64,000 nt of DNA from Armillaria gallica. Lineage: Eukaryota; Basidiomycota; Agaricomycetes; Agaricales; Physalacriaceae. The notes under the pieces are model-generated. The model did no database searches and was not told the DNA's origin. It saw nothing but the letters and a program-made list of their open reading frames with translations. The translations under genes were made by a program, and so were the position numbers. Location: contig JBANDB010000003.1 in assembly GCA_037576215.1 (NCBI GenBank), positions 6,882,001 to 6,946,000 on the forward strand, in the 5' to 3' direction. This document shows positions 11,777 through 21,350 of this stretch, in pieces; the first letter of the stretch is position 1, and every line of letters begins with the position of its first letter.

Positions 11777-11872
11777 CCTGATGAGCCAGTTTCACTCTTG
11801 GAGGCCACTATGGGAACTGTAATGACCCAGAACTCTGCACAGTCATTGTCAAGTGATGTCAACAAGGGGTCC

Positions 11873-12952
11873 TAAGGCATAGCACAGATCCAGATGATCC
11901 GCAGATATCTGAACAGATATCTGAAAAAATATCCGCAGATGTGGCTGTGCCTGGATATCCGGATCTGTGGCATCCGGATCTGCCGGATGTGGATATGGCT
12001 TCAGCAACTAGCTATATCTGCGGATGCTCTGCTTAAATATGCAGTTGCTTTGTTCCCCACTTGTGAAATAGGTGTCCTAGAGTTTTCGAGGTCAAGGAAT
12101 CTGAATATTCAGCCTGATTTATGATCGGAAGTCATCCAGGCCCATGGTAAGAAAACGAAGATTCTTTTGATTTTCTGTCAAAGTTTACTTTAATTTTATG
12201 GCACTCATTTGGATGGGAGCACTAATGAAATAAAGGTGTTCTAATATTTTCAAGGTTGGGGAGTTCGAATTCACCATCCGATTTGCGCTCGGAGGCCACC
12301 CTGTCCCATGAGAAGTGATCGGAGATTTTGTTAATTTTCTGTTAAACTTCACTTTGTTCTTCTGGCCCTCATTTAGAAGGTGAGATTAACTTTGTGGGTG
12401 TGTCCTAATGTTTTTGAGGTCAAGGAATTTGGATCCGCCATCCGATTTGTGATCGGAGGTCACCCTGACCCACGGAAAGCAATCGGAGATTTATTTGATT
12501 TTATTTCCATGTTTTCTTACTATTTCAGGCTCTTAATTATTGATGGGCCTGGCTAAATTCATGCCTACTACTGTTTTAGATGTTGTAGAATACAAATATA
12601 ACCTTGCTCAGGCAACATGATGTATCATGAACATGTGTGCTTACATATAAGTGAAATAAACACCGCATTTCTGCCCGATTTTTCTGTATTGCAATTGGGA
12701 CACCCAGTGGTGATCAAACATAGCATTTAGAGATGCTTTATAGTGTAGAATTTGTGTCTCAAAACATGGAGTAAAACCAATACCCATGAAGATATGGAAA
12801 GTTTTAGTTTTAGCTAATATACACAGATATCTGCAGTGCAGATGCCCCGGATATGGATATCCATGCACAGCCACACCTGCAGATGCAGATATCACTTGTC
12901 AGGTACCATAATATCTGCAGGACAGATCTGGATGCATCCGTACTATACCTTA
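11873..12952. mobile_element. hAT-like non-autonomous element, 1080 bp
   Basis: The ends are imperfect inverted repeats (left TAAGGCATAGCACAGAT, right complement TAAGGTATAGTACGGAT), followed on both sides by clusters of CAGATATCC/GGATATCTG-type subterminal motifs (11885-12030 and 12820-12935). Flanks AGGGGTCC (11865-11872) and AGGGGTCT (12953-12960) are an 8-bp target duplication with one C/T difference. Eight-bp duplications and subterminal motif clusters are hAT features. No transposase is present; the interior holds a three-copy tandem repeat. Confidence 0.8.
12070..12548 (+). repeat. Three diverged ~163-bp tandem repeats
   Basis: The copies start near 12070, 12235 and 12397. Each contains, in order, a GGTGTCCTAA-like start, a TTTTCAAGGT...GGAATT segment, CATCCGATTTG..ATCGGAGG, CACCCTG.CCCA.GG, ATCGGAGATTT and TTGATTTTCTG..AA. 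Copies differ by many substitutions and small indels, so the array is old. It has no open frame in common. Confidence 0.75.
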
Positions 12953-13261
12953 AGGGGTCTAAGAACCAAGGGCAGTGCATCAAATTTAATTATAATCAAC
13001 TCTCCAGTCTCTCATATTTAACTTCTAGGGTCAGAAAACGAATGACAAAACTGTGCTTGCAGCCCAAGTGAATGGGATCTGCATGGACTCAGATGCTTCC
13101 TTCGACTGGGAAAGGCTGTCAGTACATTTATAAAAATTGCATGAAACATGCCAATAGAATTGTTATATATATCACCACATGTGTACTGCCTAGAGAATGT
13201 GAGATCTACTCAGAGTCATTCCAAACTGACAGCAATTTCTTTGTGAGAAAGCGGGGTGATT

Positions 13262-14146
13262 TACCTTGAGATGGGCATGTTGTCTCTGAAAAGGGAGAGT
13301 GTGCCAGTAGTAGCAATGCACTGTTTAGGATTTCTGAATCACATCACGCTCTCAATTAGGTTGATTCTTCCTCAGTCTCAGCTAATCTCCTACCATGAGG
13401 AACTGGAACAAATCTGGGTCAACAGTATGTCGATTTTGCTATCTCTTCTCGAAGTAGTTTGAAAATGCACAGCACTGGAGGACTTGAGAATACTCTTGTT
13501 CAGTCCTCTCAGCTGCGGATGACACCAGTGAAGTACCCCATATCTCCCACAGTGCTATCTGTCACTTGATAGCCAAAAGTAACTTGATGATTCCCTTCCT
13601 CACTCTTCCATCTCTTGAGACATTGGTCCTGGATCTCGGAGCCAATACTACTCCTGAAGCAATCCTTGATGTCTGCCATCTCATTTGTCAGTTGGACTGC
13701 TCTCTTACAGAACTCAATCTTTGTGGAATCACATCTGGAAAGGAAGTTGTTGAGCTCCTTAGGTGCACACCAAAGCTCACTCGACTCACTTTCACTACAG
13801 ATTCTCACAATGGAAACATAATGTCAACAAGGACTTCATCAATCTTTTCGAAGTGGTGGATGTGCTCCTGCAGAAACTGCAGTCCCTTTCCATTATGGTT
13901 GGACAGCAACCTGGCAAGATCAAAGTTAGTTGCCTTGATAATGAGGCTTTCATCGTAATGATAGAGTCACAGTGGTGGGTGCACCAGAAAGAAGAGCAAC
14001 TGCAGGTGTTCAAATTCATCACAAACATAGTTGTGATGCCCGGTCTGTTCTTGGGCACTATCGAGCGATTGCAGGGATTCAAGGAGGAGGGCATGCATAT
14101 TTCCATTCAGGCCATGACTAATTCAGGACAGGAGATAACATACTGA
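13262..14146 (+). pseudogene. F-box/LRR-type protein remnant
   Basis: Frames shift but a leucine-rich-repeat pattern is clear: LPSLETLVLDLGANTTPEAI, LICQLDCSLTELNLCGITSGK and ELLRCTPKLTRLTF (13600-13800), then in another frame LLQKLQSLSIMV, NEAFIVMIESQWW and FLGTIERLQGFKEEG up to a stop at 14144-14146. Upstream, PQSQLISYHEELEQIW and KCTALEDLRILLF (13375-13490) fit the same fold and lie on either side of a TGA. This layout is usual for the abundant agaric F-box/LRR proteins that recruit substrates to SCF ubiquitin ligases. The F-box itself was not found. Several stops and at least one frameshift make it a pseudogene. Confidence 0.6.
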
Positions 14147-14403
14147 CCTTATCTTCACAGCTTGTGACATGTTATGCCACATCTTCAGCCATGAAGATCT
14201 TCACAGATCACTGTGACATGTTATGTACATCTTCACATTGTAAAATATTCAGTGCCATAGTAGGCTTGTGGCTCAATGCTGTGACCGAGTAGCTGGGTCT
14301 TCGGTTCAACTGTCCTTGAGTGTACCTTTTTGCCATTGATGATGTCATGAAAGGCTGGTTTTGCTGAACAGGCCACAGAATCCACCTTGGAGCTGCTAGA
14401 GCA
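14147..14403. repeat. MITE-like dispersed repeat, copy 2 (partial)
   Basis: The sequence gaccttatcttcacagcttg and the following GTGACATGTTATG...ATCTTCA repeats (14150-14245) match the reverse complement of 1135-1250 and the tail of 29870-29943. The rest, to the hAT target site at 14404, shows no gene. Confidence 0.4.
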
Positions 14404-14542
14404 GAGTTGCCTAGGGATGCCCACCATACCCATACTGTTGGAGCCTTGAACTGCTCATGTACGGTACAGTTTATGGTATGGGTGTGGCCCATAAAACCCA
14501 TAGTGTAATATGGTTGTATGGCTGTAAATATGGCATCTCTTT

Positions 14543-15108
14543 TTGGCAATAGAAGTGGCTGTACTGCCACATACAATCCTCTTTTCTACTGTCGTGTTCA
14601 GTTCTGTAGACATGCTCTACTTCATTTACATCCCCCCAATGATTTCTTCAAGGCCTGGACCTCCAACTGTACAGTTATCTAATGCAATTTCCATTTTACC
14701 TGATTCTGAATCCCCTGGTGGAATTCTGTACCTTGTGAATATCTGTGTCAAGCATCCTTCGTCGACTGACATCAAGAACGGCATAACCTGGACCAAGGCA
14801 CTAACCTCAGAAAATGACTTCTTTTCTATGACTGCTCTGTAGGTGGAACTCAAGTGCTTGTACCAACATTATCTGACTCAATCTTGGAACAACTTTTAGA
14901 TGTCTCTTCACAAGATTTTGGTGCTCCTGAGACAGTGTACTTGACCAGGAAGAGATCATACAATCCATTTGACTGGTTCAGAAAAGGTTCAAGCAAGACA
15001 TTTGATGTTAATTTGAGTGGAACCTCTCCGGCACTCAATTCTCATATACTTGTGCATGTATCTGTGTGGGACAAAGTGCACACAGGGGTTCTGCATATGC
15101 GCACTTGA
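14543..15108 (+). pseudogene. Unrecognised ORF fragments inside the outer hAT element
   Basis: Two frames look protein-like. One runs SRPGPPTVQLSNAISILPDS to TSENDFFSMTAL, ending in a TAG at a conserved-looking spot (about 14842). The other, 14854-15108, reads VPTLSDSILEQLLDVSSQDF, VYLTRKRSYNPFDWFRKGSS and LSGTSPALNSHILVHVSVW. They may be consecutive exons of one captured or cargo gene. No family is recognised. Confidence 0.35.
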
Positions 15109-15720
15109 GAACTTCCAGGTCATTTCCCATTTATTGTACAAGCCTCATATATCTTCATGTTCACTGACAAATAGCATACCACTGCCAAGACTCTGCAGAG
15201 CTGTTTACAGTGCTTTCACAGACCATGTTAACAAAGATATCACCCAATATTTTTGTTCATTTGGGTGGAGTATCTTGGAGCAGCCTATTTAGTGAGAGGG
15301 GTTTGACTCTCATGCATAACATTATGATTTCTTTCCAGCGCTGGGTGAGGAGCTATCCATATCACCTGTATGACCATTTTACGGCCATACCATACACTGT
15401 ACCATACTGTCAAGCACCTCCAATGATACTATTATGGTACAGTTATGGGTGACCCATATCCGTCAACTACCCATAACTTTTACAGCCATACCCATATACG
15501 AGTAGTGATTTGAAAGGCCCAGCTTGGCTTGGCTTTTGCAGCTTGGGCTCAGCTTTGAAGGGCTCAGGCTCTTTAAATTGCAAGCCCAAGCCTGGTGAGG
15601 CTCAGGCTCAGCTTGGGCTTGTGCCAGGGCTCACATGCAGGAACAATGTACCAAGTTTTGTCGGTCCAATGCAAAGTCTGCAGCTGTTAGACCTGAACTC
15701 CAATCAAGAGTAAACAACAG

Positions 15721-17394
15721 TGATGAGCCTAGACTTCCATGGCAATGGCAACACCCAAAACTTGGTGAGAGCTTAGGCAATTAATGTAGCAACACAGCAA
15801 TCAAGACAATGTGTTTGCGAGTTGTTTGGTACATCTCCGTGTGATCAATTCCTCAATAACGCAAGATACACTGCGACTTTTCAGTCAGCAAAGTAGTACT
15901 CTTGGTCAAGGAGTACTAATAGATGTTGGCTGTAAGCCAGGAAGGATCTCGATAAATGAGAAGGGATGGAATCTGGTATGACTTGAATACCAAGAAACCA
16001 TGATAGAAACTGCGAAAATGATCTAGAGACCACAAAAATGGGTCTAGAAATCGTAGCAATGGTTGAGGAAACATGGGGATGGACTGGAAAATGTAGGGAG
16101 GTGCTAGAAAACATTGCGATGCACTAGTAATCGTGGGGGAGGACGAGTAATCGTGTGGAAGGACTGGTAATCGTAGCAATGTGCTAGAAATCGTAGCAAT
16201 GGACTAGAAGATGTCGAAATAGCCTAGTAAACATGGCTTGGGGTGTACCTAATATTGTGAGTCGAAACAATAGCAATAAATGTACGGAGACTGCAAGAAA
16301 CTGGTAGAAATCGTAGCAACTGGGGTGCTGAGTGGGGTGCTGCGGCAATAGATGCACGGCAACTCTGAACAATGATAAAGATGAGGGTGATCCTATGGAG
16401 CTGAACTGGGCCTACACAGAGGCAATACTGAACTGGGCAATGAAAATGATGGCGATGTAGAAGGTGAAGGCGATAAAACAATCCTATGTGGTGAAAGCAA
16501 AGCGATGTTGTGGCATTAAAAGACAAAAGCAAGTTATTGACGCAAGATTTTGTGTATTGGTGCAACCAACAACATTTAAAGAGTAAAGCAAGTGGTGGGG
16601 AATAACTTGGAGTAACCGTAGCTGACTGGTAATGCCGTAGCCTCGTCAACTGGGTAAGAACTAGCTCTAAAAATGCGGTTTCTACCTAGTTTTTATACTA
16701 CAAGTACAATTTTATAAATAGAATATTCTTCAAAGCCTTAGTAAGGCTGTAAGTCCTTGGCTTTTGTAATAGCTGTAGTAAACATATGGTATCTGTGGTT
16801 CTAAAGTAACAGCAAGTCTTCAATGTTGCCGTGTATGGATGTGAACCATGTGGTTTTATTGAGCGAGGAGCGGATCATAAGGTGCTGTTTAGCTGCAGAT
16901 TATTGAGCTGCAGTTACCGTGCTGAGTTGTATGTGTGGGGCAACAATAATTCGAAGTCTTGGCACTGTAACAGCCTTAGTAAATGTGGTCTATAGTTGCT
17001 GTAGCTGTAATTATCATAGCTGGGAGGGTACTCACGTCAATCACATCATTTCATTAAATGATTGATGAGCACATCAACCAGATGCTTCTGAGTGATGTAG
17101 CAACCCTGTTTTAAGATGATTGTCGATCAAAGGTGCCTTGCCATGATGGGATATGGTAATTGTGATGCGAGGTGAGCTGGGAAGGATAACAGAGTGTGTG
17201 AGGAGTGGCTGTTATGGTTTTAGGATTGTATCTGAATGTTTGTGGCTTATACTGTGAAAATCCGTGGTATTATCGAGTGTTGGCAGTATTATGGAGTGTG
17301 TGAGGATTATAATGGCATTGTTTCGAAGGTATTGGGTGATGAATGGATAAATCTGTGAATTCTGAGTGTACAGAGCCTGGAGGCTCATCAATGG
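15721..17394. mobile_element. 1.67-kb insertion in the 3' LTR
   Basis: It starts TGATGAGCCT (15721) and ends with the complement AGGCTCATCA (17381-17390), just before LTR sequence resumes with CTGTATC. The flanks ACAACAG and TCAATGG may be a diverged duplication. It has no coding capacity and contains a 20-bp minisatellite. Class unknown. Confidence 0.6.
16023..16243 (+). repeat. 20-bp minisatellite, about 11 units
   Basis: Units follow the pattern CTAGWAATCGTAGCAATGGA, each 20 bp with substitutions (one is 21 bp). Because 20 is not a multiple of three and the frames vary, it is not coding. More diverged units continue near 16290-16360. Confidence 0.8.
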
Positions 17395-17760
17395 CTGTAT
17401 CATGTTCATACAGTCACCATTGAGTCTCATGGTGATTGGGGATCAAGACTAGTGCTTTAGCACTTAGCAAGAATGAATGTGTTTTGGTATGAATAAATGT
17501 TAGCTTGAAGCTAGGGAATATACAGCTTCGAGTACACTACTTATATACTAAAGTGAGGGTCCTAATAATAAGTCACCATGTTAGAAAGTGAATAAGCAAG
17601 TACACAGTGACCAAGTATAAAACACACATCAGGCGAGTGTGACTGTATCGCAATGTGAATACTCCATGGAGTCGCAGATCCTAATGATAAGATAAGATAA
17701 GTGCTGAAGATAAAATAAGATAAGAGGCGCTTAAGTAAATAAAATGAATAAATCATAACA

Positions 17761-17776
17761 TTACCCCCTCATTAAG
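17761..17776 (-). promoter_or_regulatory. Polypurine tract of the retrotransposon
   Basis: On the minus strand the sequence AATGAGGGGGTAA lies directly before the 3' LTR start (TGTTATG). Such purine runs prime plus-strand DNA synthesis in LTR retrotransposons. Confidence 0.75.
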
Positions 17777-17795
17777 GCAGGCATCCTGACTGCTG

Positions 17796-18242
17796 TTATG
17801 GTATGCCTGTCGGTTCGAAAGGCGATTTCATGTATGTCGAAGGATCGTCATTGCCTCCGAATAGGTCCCAAAGTTGCTCTTGGTCGTACCACACCTTCTT
17901 TCTTGTTGATGGATCCATGTAGGATTGCCAATCTTCCTGTTTGTTGATGACCATGTCTACATGTTCAGCGAGGTACTCGTCGATGAGTTCTTCGGCATCC
18001 ATGTTGTCTTCTCGTACCCAACTGTTTGATTCTGGTCCATAGCCCTTCCATTTGACGAAGTAATCTGTGACCCAGTGCCATGGTTCTCTGGCTTTTCCTC
18101 TGACTTTGCGTTCTCTACTGTTGAGGACTTTTTCGACTTTGTAGTGTTCAGCACCGTCGATAAGATCTGGTGGTGGTGGAGGTGGTTGTTCCTGGTTTGG
18201 GAACGCAGTGATGTGCTCAGTAACAGGCAGCGTGCAAATGAA
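17796..18242 (-). pseudogene. Integrase C-terminal chromodomain (pol, distal part)
   Basis: Read from 18242: a proline-rich linker (FPNQEQPPPPPPDLIDG) leads to HYKVEKVLNSRERKVRG, WVTDYFVKWKGYGPESNSWV and MDAEELIDEYLAEH, a clear chromodomain with aromatic residues in the expected places (Y, W, W). In this family the chromodomain binds methylated histone H3 and steers integration. It is separated from the integrase core by the 18248-20158 insertion. A frame change between the two overlapping open frames here is probably decay. Confidence 0.8.
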
Positions 18243-18247
18243 ACTAG

Positions 18248-20158
18248 TGTCTAGATTGTCAATCTAGATACTAAATCACATACACACACAATCACCAATA
18301 TTAAGTTTGAGGGTGAGTATGATAGAAGCACTCGTGGTGTACGTAAGGTAGGGCTAGGGTGAGAACGGGGTCATCACGAGATTTGTGACATTGTGTGACA
18401 TCCTCATTAAGTGACGTGTCAGTGGTCAGTTTCATGTGTCTACTCAATGGTTGTGCATATATTTATGCGAAATACATTCGTTTTGAACCTCAAAAATATA
18501 TCTGAAGCAGTTCCATACCAACAGTTGACCACTTGTTGAATGACCCAATTTGGCAATCAGATATAAGAAATGTATCTCCTCCTGTGAATTGATAAAATAA
18601 ATTATTTCAGCTCTGTTATGACCTCAAGAATACCCTATTCAAGGCAGTAACAAAGAGCTTTCCCCTAAAAACTTGATACCAATAGAGGAGTTCGAAAAAT
18701 AGTAGTTTTTGTCACAAATACCACATGTAAATCATGTGATGACCCCGTTCTCACCCTAGCCCTACCTTAGATTTCGATAATCAATTGGGTTTTGCTTTAA
18801 AACAACTTCAATTCAAGTCTAGAAGTGTTTACACGAGATACACTAATCGTGATAGCGAGGTATATGAATGTGGGGGGTTTGTAAGGTATAATTTGAGTGG
18901 CTTAGACTCAAAACAACTTCGTCTAGAAGAGCTGGTAAGGCTTTAACTAGGGAAGCTTTAACAATCAAATAATCAAAGACCTAGAGGTCTACAAAGAGCG
19001 TAATTGCTCTGGAGTACACAGACTCGATTACAATACAAGCACACACACTTGCAACAAAGAACCAAAGTTCTACAAAGAGTACACAGACTCTACAAAGAAC
19101 ACACAGGTCCTGGCTTCAAGTATGAGACTTGCAAAGAGTACACTGACTCGTTAACTGTTCCAACTTAAAGTGTTCTAGGGCTTATTTCACTTCAACTAGG
19201 CAACATCTTTGGTCTGTGGTCGACTTAGCACGTCTAGATCACTTTAGTTGGTGAGAGAGCACGAGGCCTTTGTATGTGGAGCAGTTCAATTAACTAGCAA
19301 GGCGCAAACATGGGGACGACTCTTCTTCCTACTTTGTTCTTCTAGATTACTTATAGCCACCCTTTTGGGGTTGACTTGGTAAACTTAATTCACTTCAGTC
19401 AAGGATATGCAATTAAACCAGTGATTGATTAGGTAGCTATAAGGCTACTAGCATAAACACGGGAGAATGCTTTCCTGCCATTATGCGTCTAGTCACTGCT
19501 AATTTATACGATTTCTAGTCTAAGTATAGGAGCTTGTATCTAAAAGTAATTATGGTATGAGCTTTGGGTATCAATACAAACAATGAGTAATTAATTTACA
19601 AGGATTGCGCCATTCTGAGGTTTCTATTCAGTTGGATGGAATGACTAGTGGTCATTCTATTGCTGAGGAGTGTCCTAATGGTCCGTAGGAACTCCTTGCT
19701 TCTCCTTCATGCCTTGCCATGTGGATTCCTATTCAATACTATGCATTGCACAGTATTTCGAGGATGTAACCACTGATCGTGATCGATTGTCAGACTGAGA
19801 TTGTATTTGCTTCAATCACTGTGTGATCTTTAGCTATCTTGGCACCAAGCATCAGTTATTCAGTTATTCCCAGTTTATTCGTGTTCTAGACTGAGTTCAT
19901 TTCACATTGTGAACTGTTGTGGACTTAGCAATTCTCTTCTAGGTTCATTCAGGTCGTCAAGATGACAAGTAATCTAGTCCTTCTGTGTTCTGCTTTAGGT
20001 TTGTAACCCATCTCGATGTGTCCCTTGGTTCTGACTGTAACTAGTCTTGTTTTGGGCAGGGAATAGCATTCAGTGTTGAAGGCTTATAGAGTTGACTTGT
20101 CTAGATGTCGCTTCTAAGTCTGTTCTGATACTGTATTGCTCACTATCTTATGTAGTAT
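18248..20158. mobile_element. 1.9-kb insertion in pol, probable solo LTR
   Basis: Both sides are flanked by ACTAG (18243-18247 and 20159-20163). Removing the insertion and one ACTAG rejoins the integrase frame (...GGFTLIAS to the LPVTEH linker) in phase, which fixes the borders. It starts TGTCTAG, like an LTR, but ends GTAGTAT rather than CA. It has no open reading frame and includes clusters of tctacaaagagtacac. A 5-bp duplication, lack of coding and LTR-like start favour a solo LTR of another retrotransposon, itself enlarged by a MITE. Confidence 0.75.
18346..18767. mobile_element. 422-bp MITE with 32-bp perfect inverted ends
   Basis: The ends begin AGGTAGGGCTAGGGTGAG and match as perfect inverted repeats for 32 bp. 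Both are flanked by TA (18344-18345 and 18768-18769). There is no gene inside. The identical long ends suggest this is the youngest insertion in the nest. Confidence 0.9.
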
Positions 20159-20163
20159 ACTAG

Positions 20164-21350
20164 CTATCAGTGTAAAGCCTCCACTATAGCTCTCTGTACT
20201 GCTTGTAGACTGCGCTATTTGATAGAAATTCACAAAATCTATGGGTAGCCTGATACCAAGCGTATCAGCGGGTGGAGCGTATGGGGTGAGGAGTGCTTTG
20301 TTGAATGTGGGATGAATATGCCAGTTTGTTGGGAGTTTCAGTGTGTATGCTGATGGTCCTTTTTTTGCAACAATTGGGAATGGGCCTGTGTGTTTGTTGG
20401 CAAGTTTCTTCTTTGGTCGTAAAAGATTGAGGTTGGTGGTGTCAAGCCAAACCTTATCTCCTACTTGATACTTGATGGTGGGTTGTTTCTTTTTGTCATA
20501 TTGGGCTTTCATTTGGTCGGTGGCTTTTTCGAGTGATCGTTTTGCTTCAGCATGGATCTTCTGCATCTGTGAGACAAATGTGGTTGAGGCAGGGGTTCGG
20601 AAAGGTGCCTGGGGTTTGGCTCCTGGTTGGAAATTGGCGTTATAGCCATAATTGACCTCGAAGGGGCTTTTTCCCATGGCTGAATGGGTGCAGTTGTTGT
20701 GAGCAAAGGCTGCAAGCAAGAGCCATTCTACCCAGTTGTTCTGGAGATGGTTGACGAAGATTTGAAGGTATTTTTCAACCTCCTAGTTGACTTGTTCTGT
20801 CTGCCCATCTGTCTGAGGGTGGAAGGCAGTGGATGCGTTCATCTTGATCTGGAGTAGTTTGTAGAGGGCTTGCATGAATTTGGAGACAAACACAGTGCCT
20901 CGGTCAGAGATGACGACTTGTGGCATTCTGTGTTTGGCGTATACTTTGTCTTGTAGGATCTTGGCCCACCCTTCCGATGACAGCTCCATGGAACATGCAA
21001 TAGGTATGATCTCCTTTGAGAAGCGGTCGACGATCATTAAGATTGCATCATATCCCTTGCACATTGGTAGACCAGTGACCATATCGACAGAGATGTGGGT
21101 CCATGGTCGGGAGGGAATGGCGTTAGGATGAAGTGGTGCCGCTTTCACTTGAGTGCTCGACTTGGTTCGTTGGCATGTTTCACAAGTGCAGATGTAAGCC
21201 TCTATGCCCTTCTTCATCTTGGGCCACCAATATTCTCGTAAGATGAGTTCTTTGGTTTTTTCAATGCTGGGGTGCCCTGCCATGATGTGGTTGTGAGATC
21301 TTGCAATGATTTCTCCTTGTAATGCATGGTCTTGGGGAACATAGATTCAG
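20164..21350 (-). pseudogene. Ty3/gypsy integrase
   Basis: Read from 21350: the zinc-binding HHCC region (HNHIMAGHPSIEKTKELI... CTCETCQRTK), then the catalytic core with Asp in HISVDMVTGLP, Asp in VVISDRGTVFVSKF and Glu in HPQTDGQTEQVN, followed by the GPY-like region (VWLDTTNLNLLRPKKKLANK, GPFPIVAKKGPSAYTLKLP). The DDE residues are intact. Stops lie near 21348 and directly after EQVN (20780-20782, from CAG). The reading frame stops at the 20159 insertion border and resumes in the chromodomain segment at 18242. Confidence 0.88.

Larger units (their letters stand above)
4204..11819. mobile_element. 7.6-kb DNA transposon with ~310-bp inverted arms and cargo genes
   Basis: Two arms in opposite orientation (4248-4559 and 11468-11776) match at roughly nine bases in ten and bracket three transposon-type gene blocks: a DDE transposase (minus), a USP-like peptidase (minus) and a gene with a SAM-like end (plus). 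Similarity continues more weakly outward to about 4204 and 11819. The right end reads ...GGGAACTG followed by TA, which on the other strand is TA then CAGTTCCCATAGTGG, a usual start for Tc1/mariner-type ends. The left end is decayed and its TA target site could not be confirmed. All genes inside carry stops or frameshifts, so this copy is dead. Confidence 0.7.
15685..17760 (-). repeat. 3' LTR, split by an insertion
   Basis: LTR sequence is present at 15685-15720 and 17395-17760 and aligns to 27138-27516. It carries one extra ~24-bp duplication (the gataagataag...taagataag stretch near 17690-17730). The gap between the two pieces is the 1.67-kb insertion. Confidence 0.88.

Noticed and set aside
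16023..16243. CRISPR-like array
   Set aside because: The 20-bp units are directly adjacent without unique spacers, and the host is eukaryotic; it is a minisatellite.
15721..17394. Part of a very long LTR
   Set aside because: The other LTR lacks this segment and has continuous sequence across the point, so it is an insertion.
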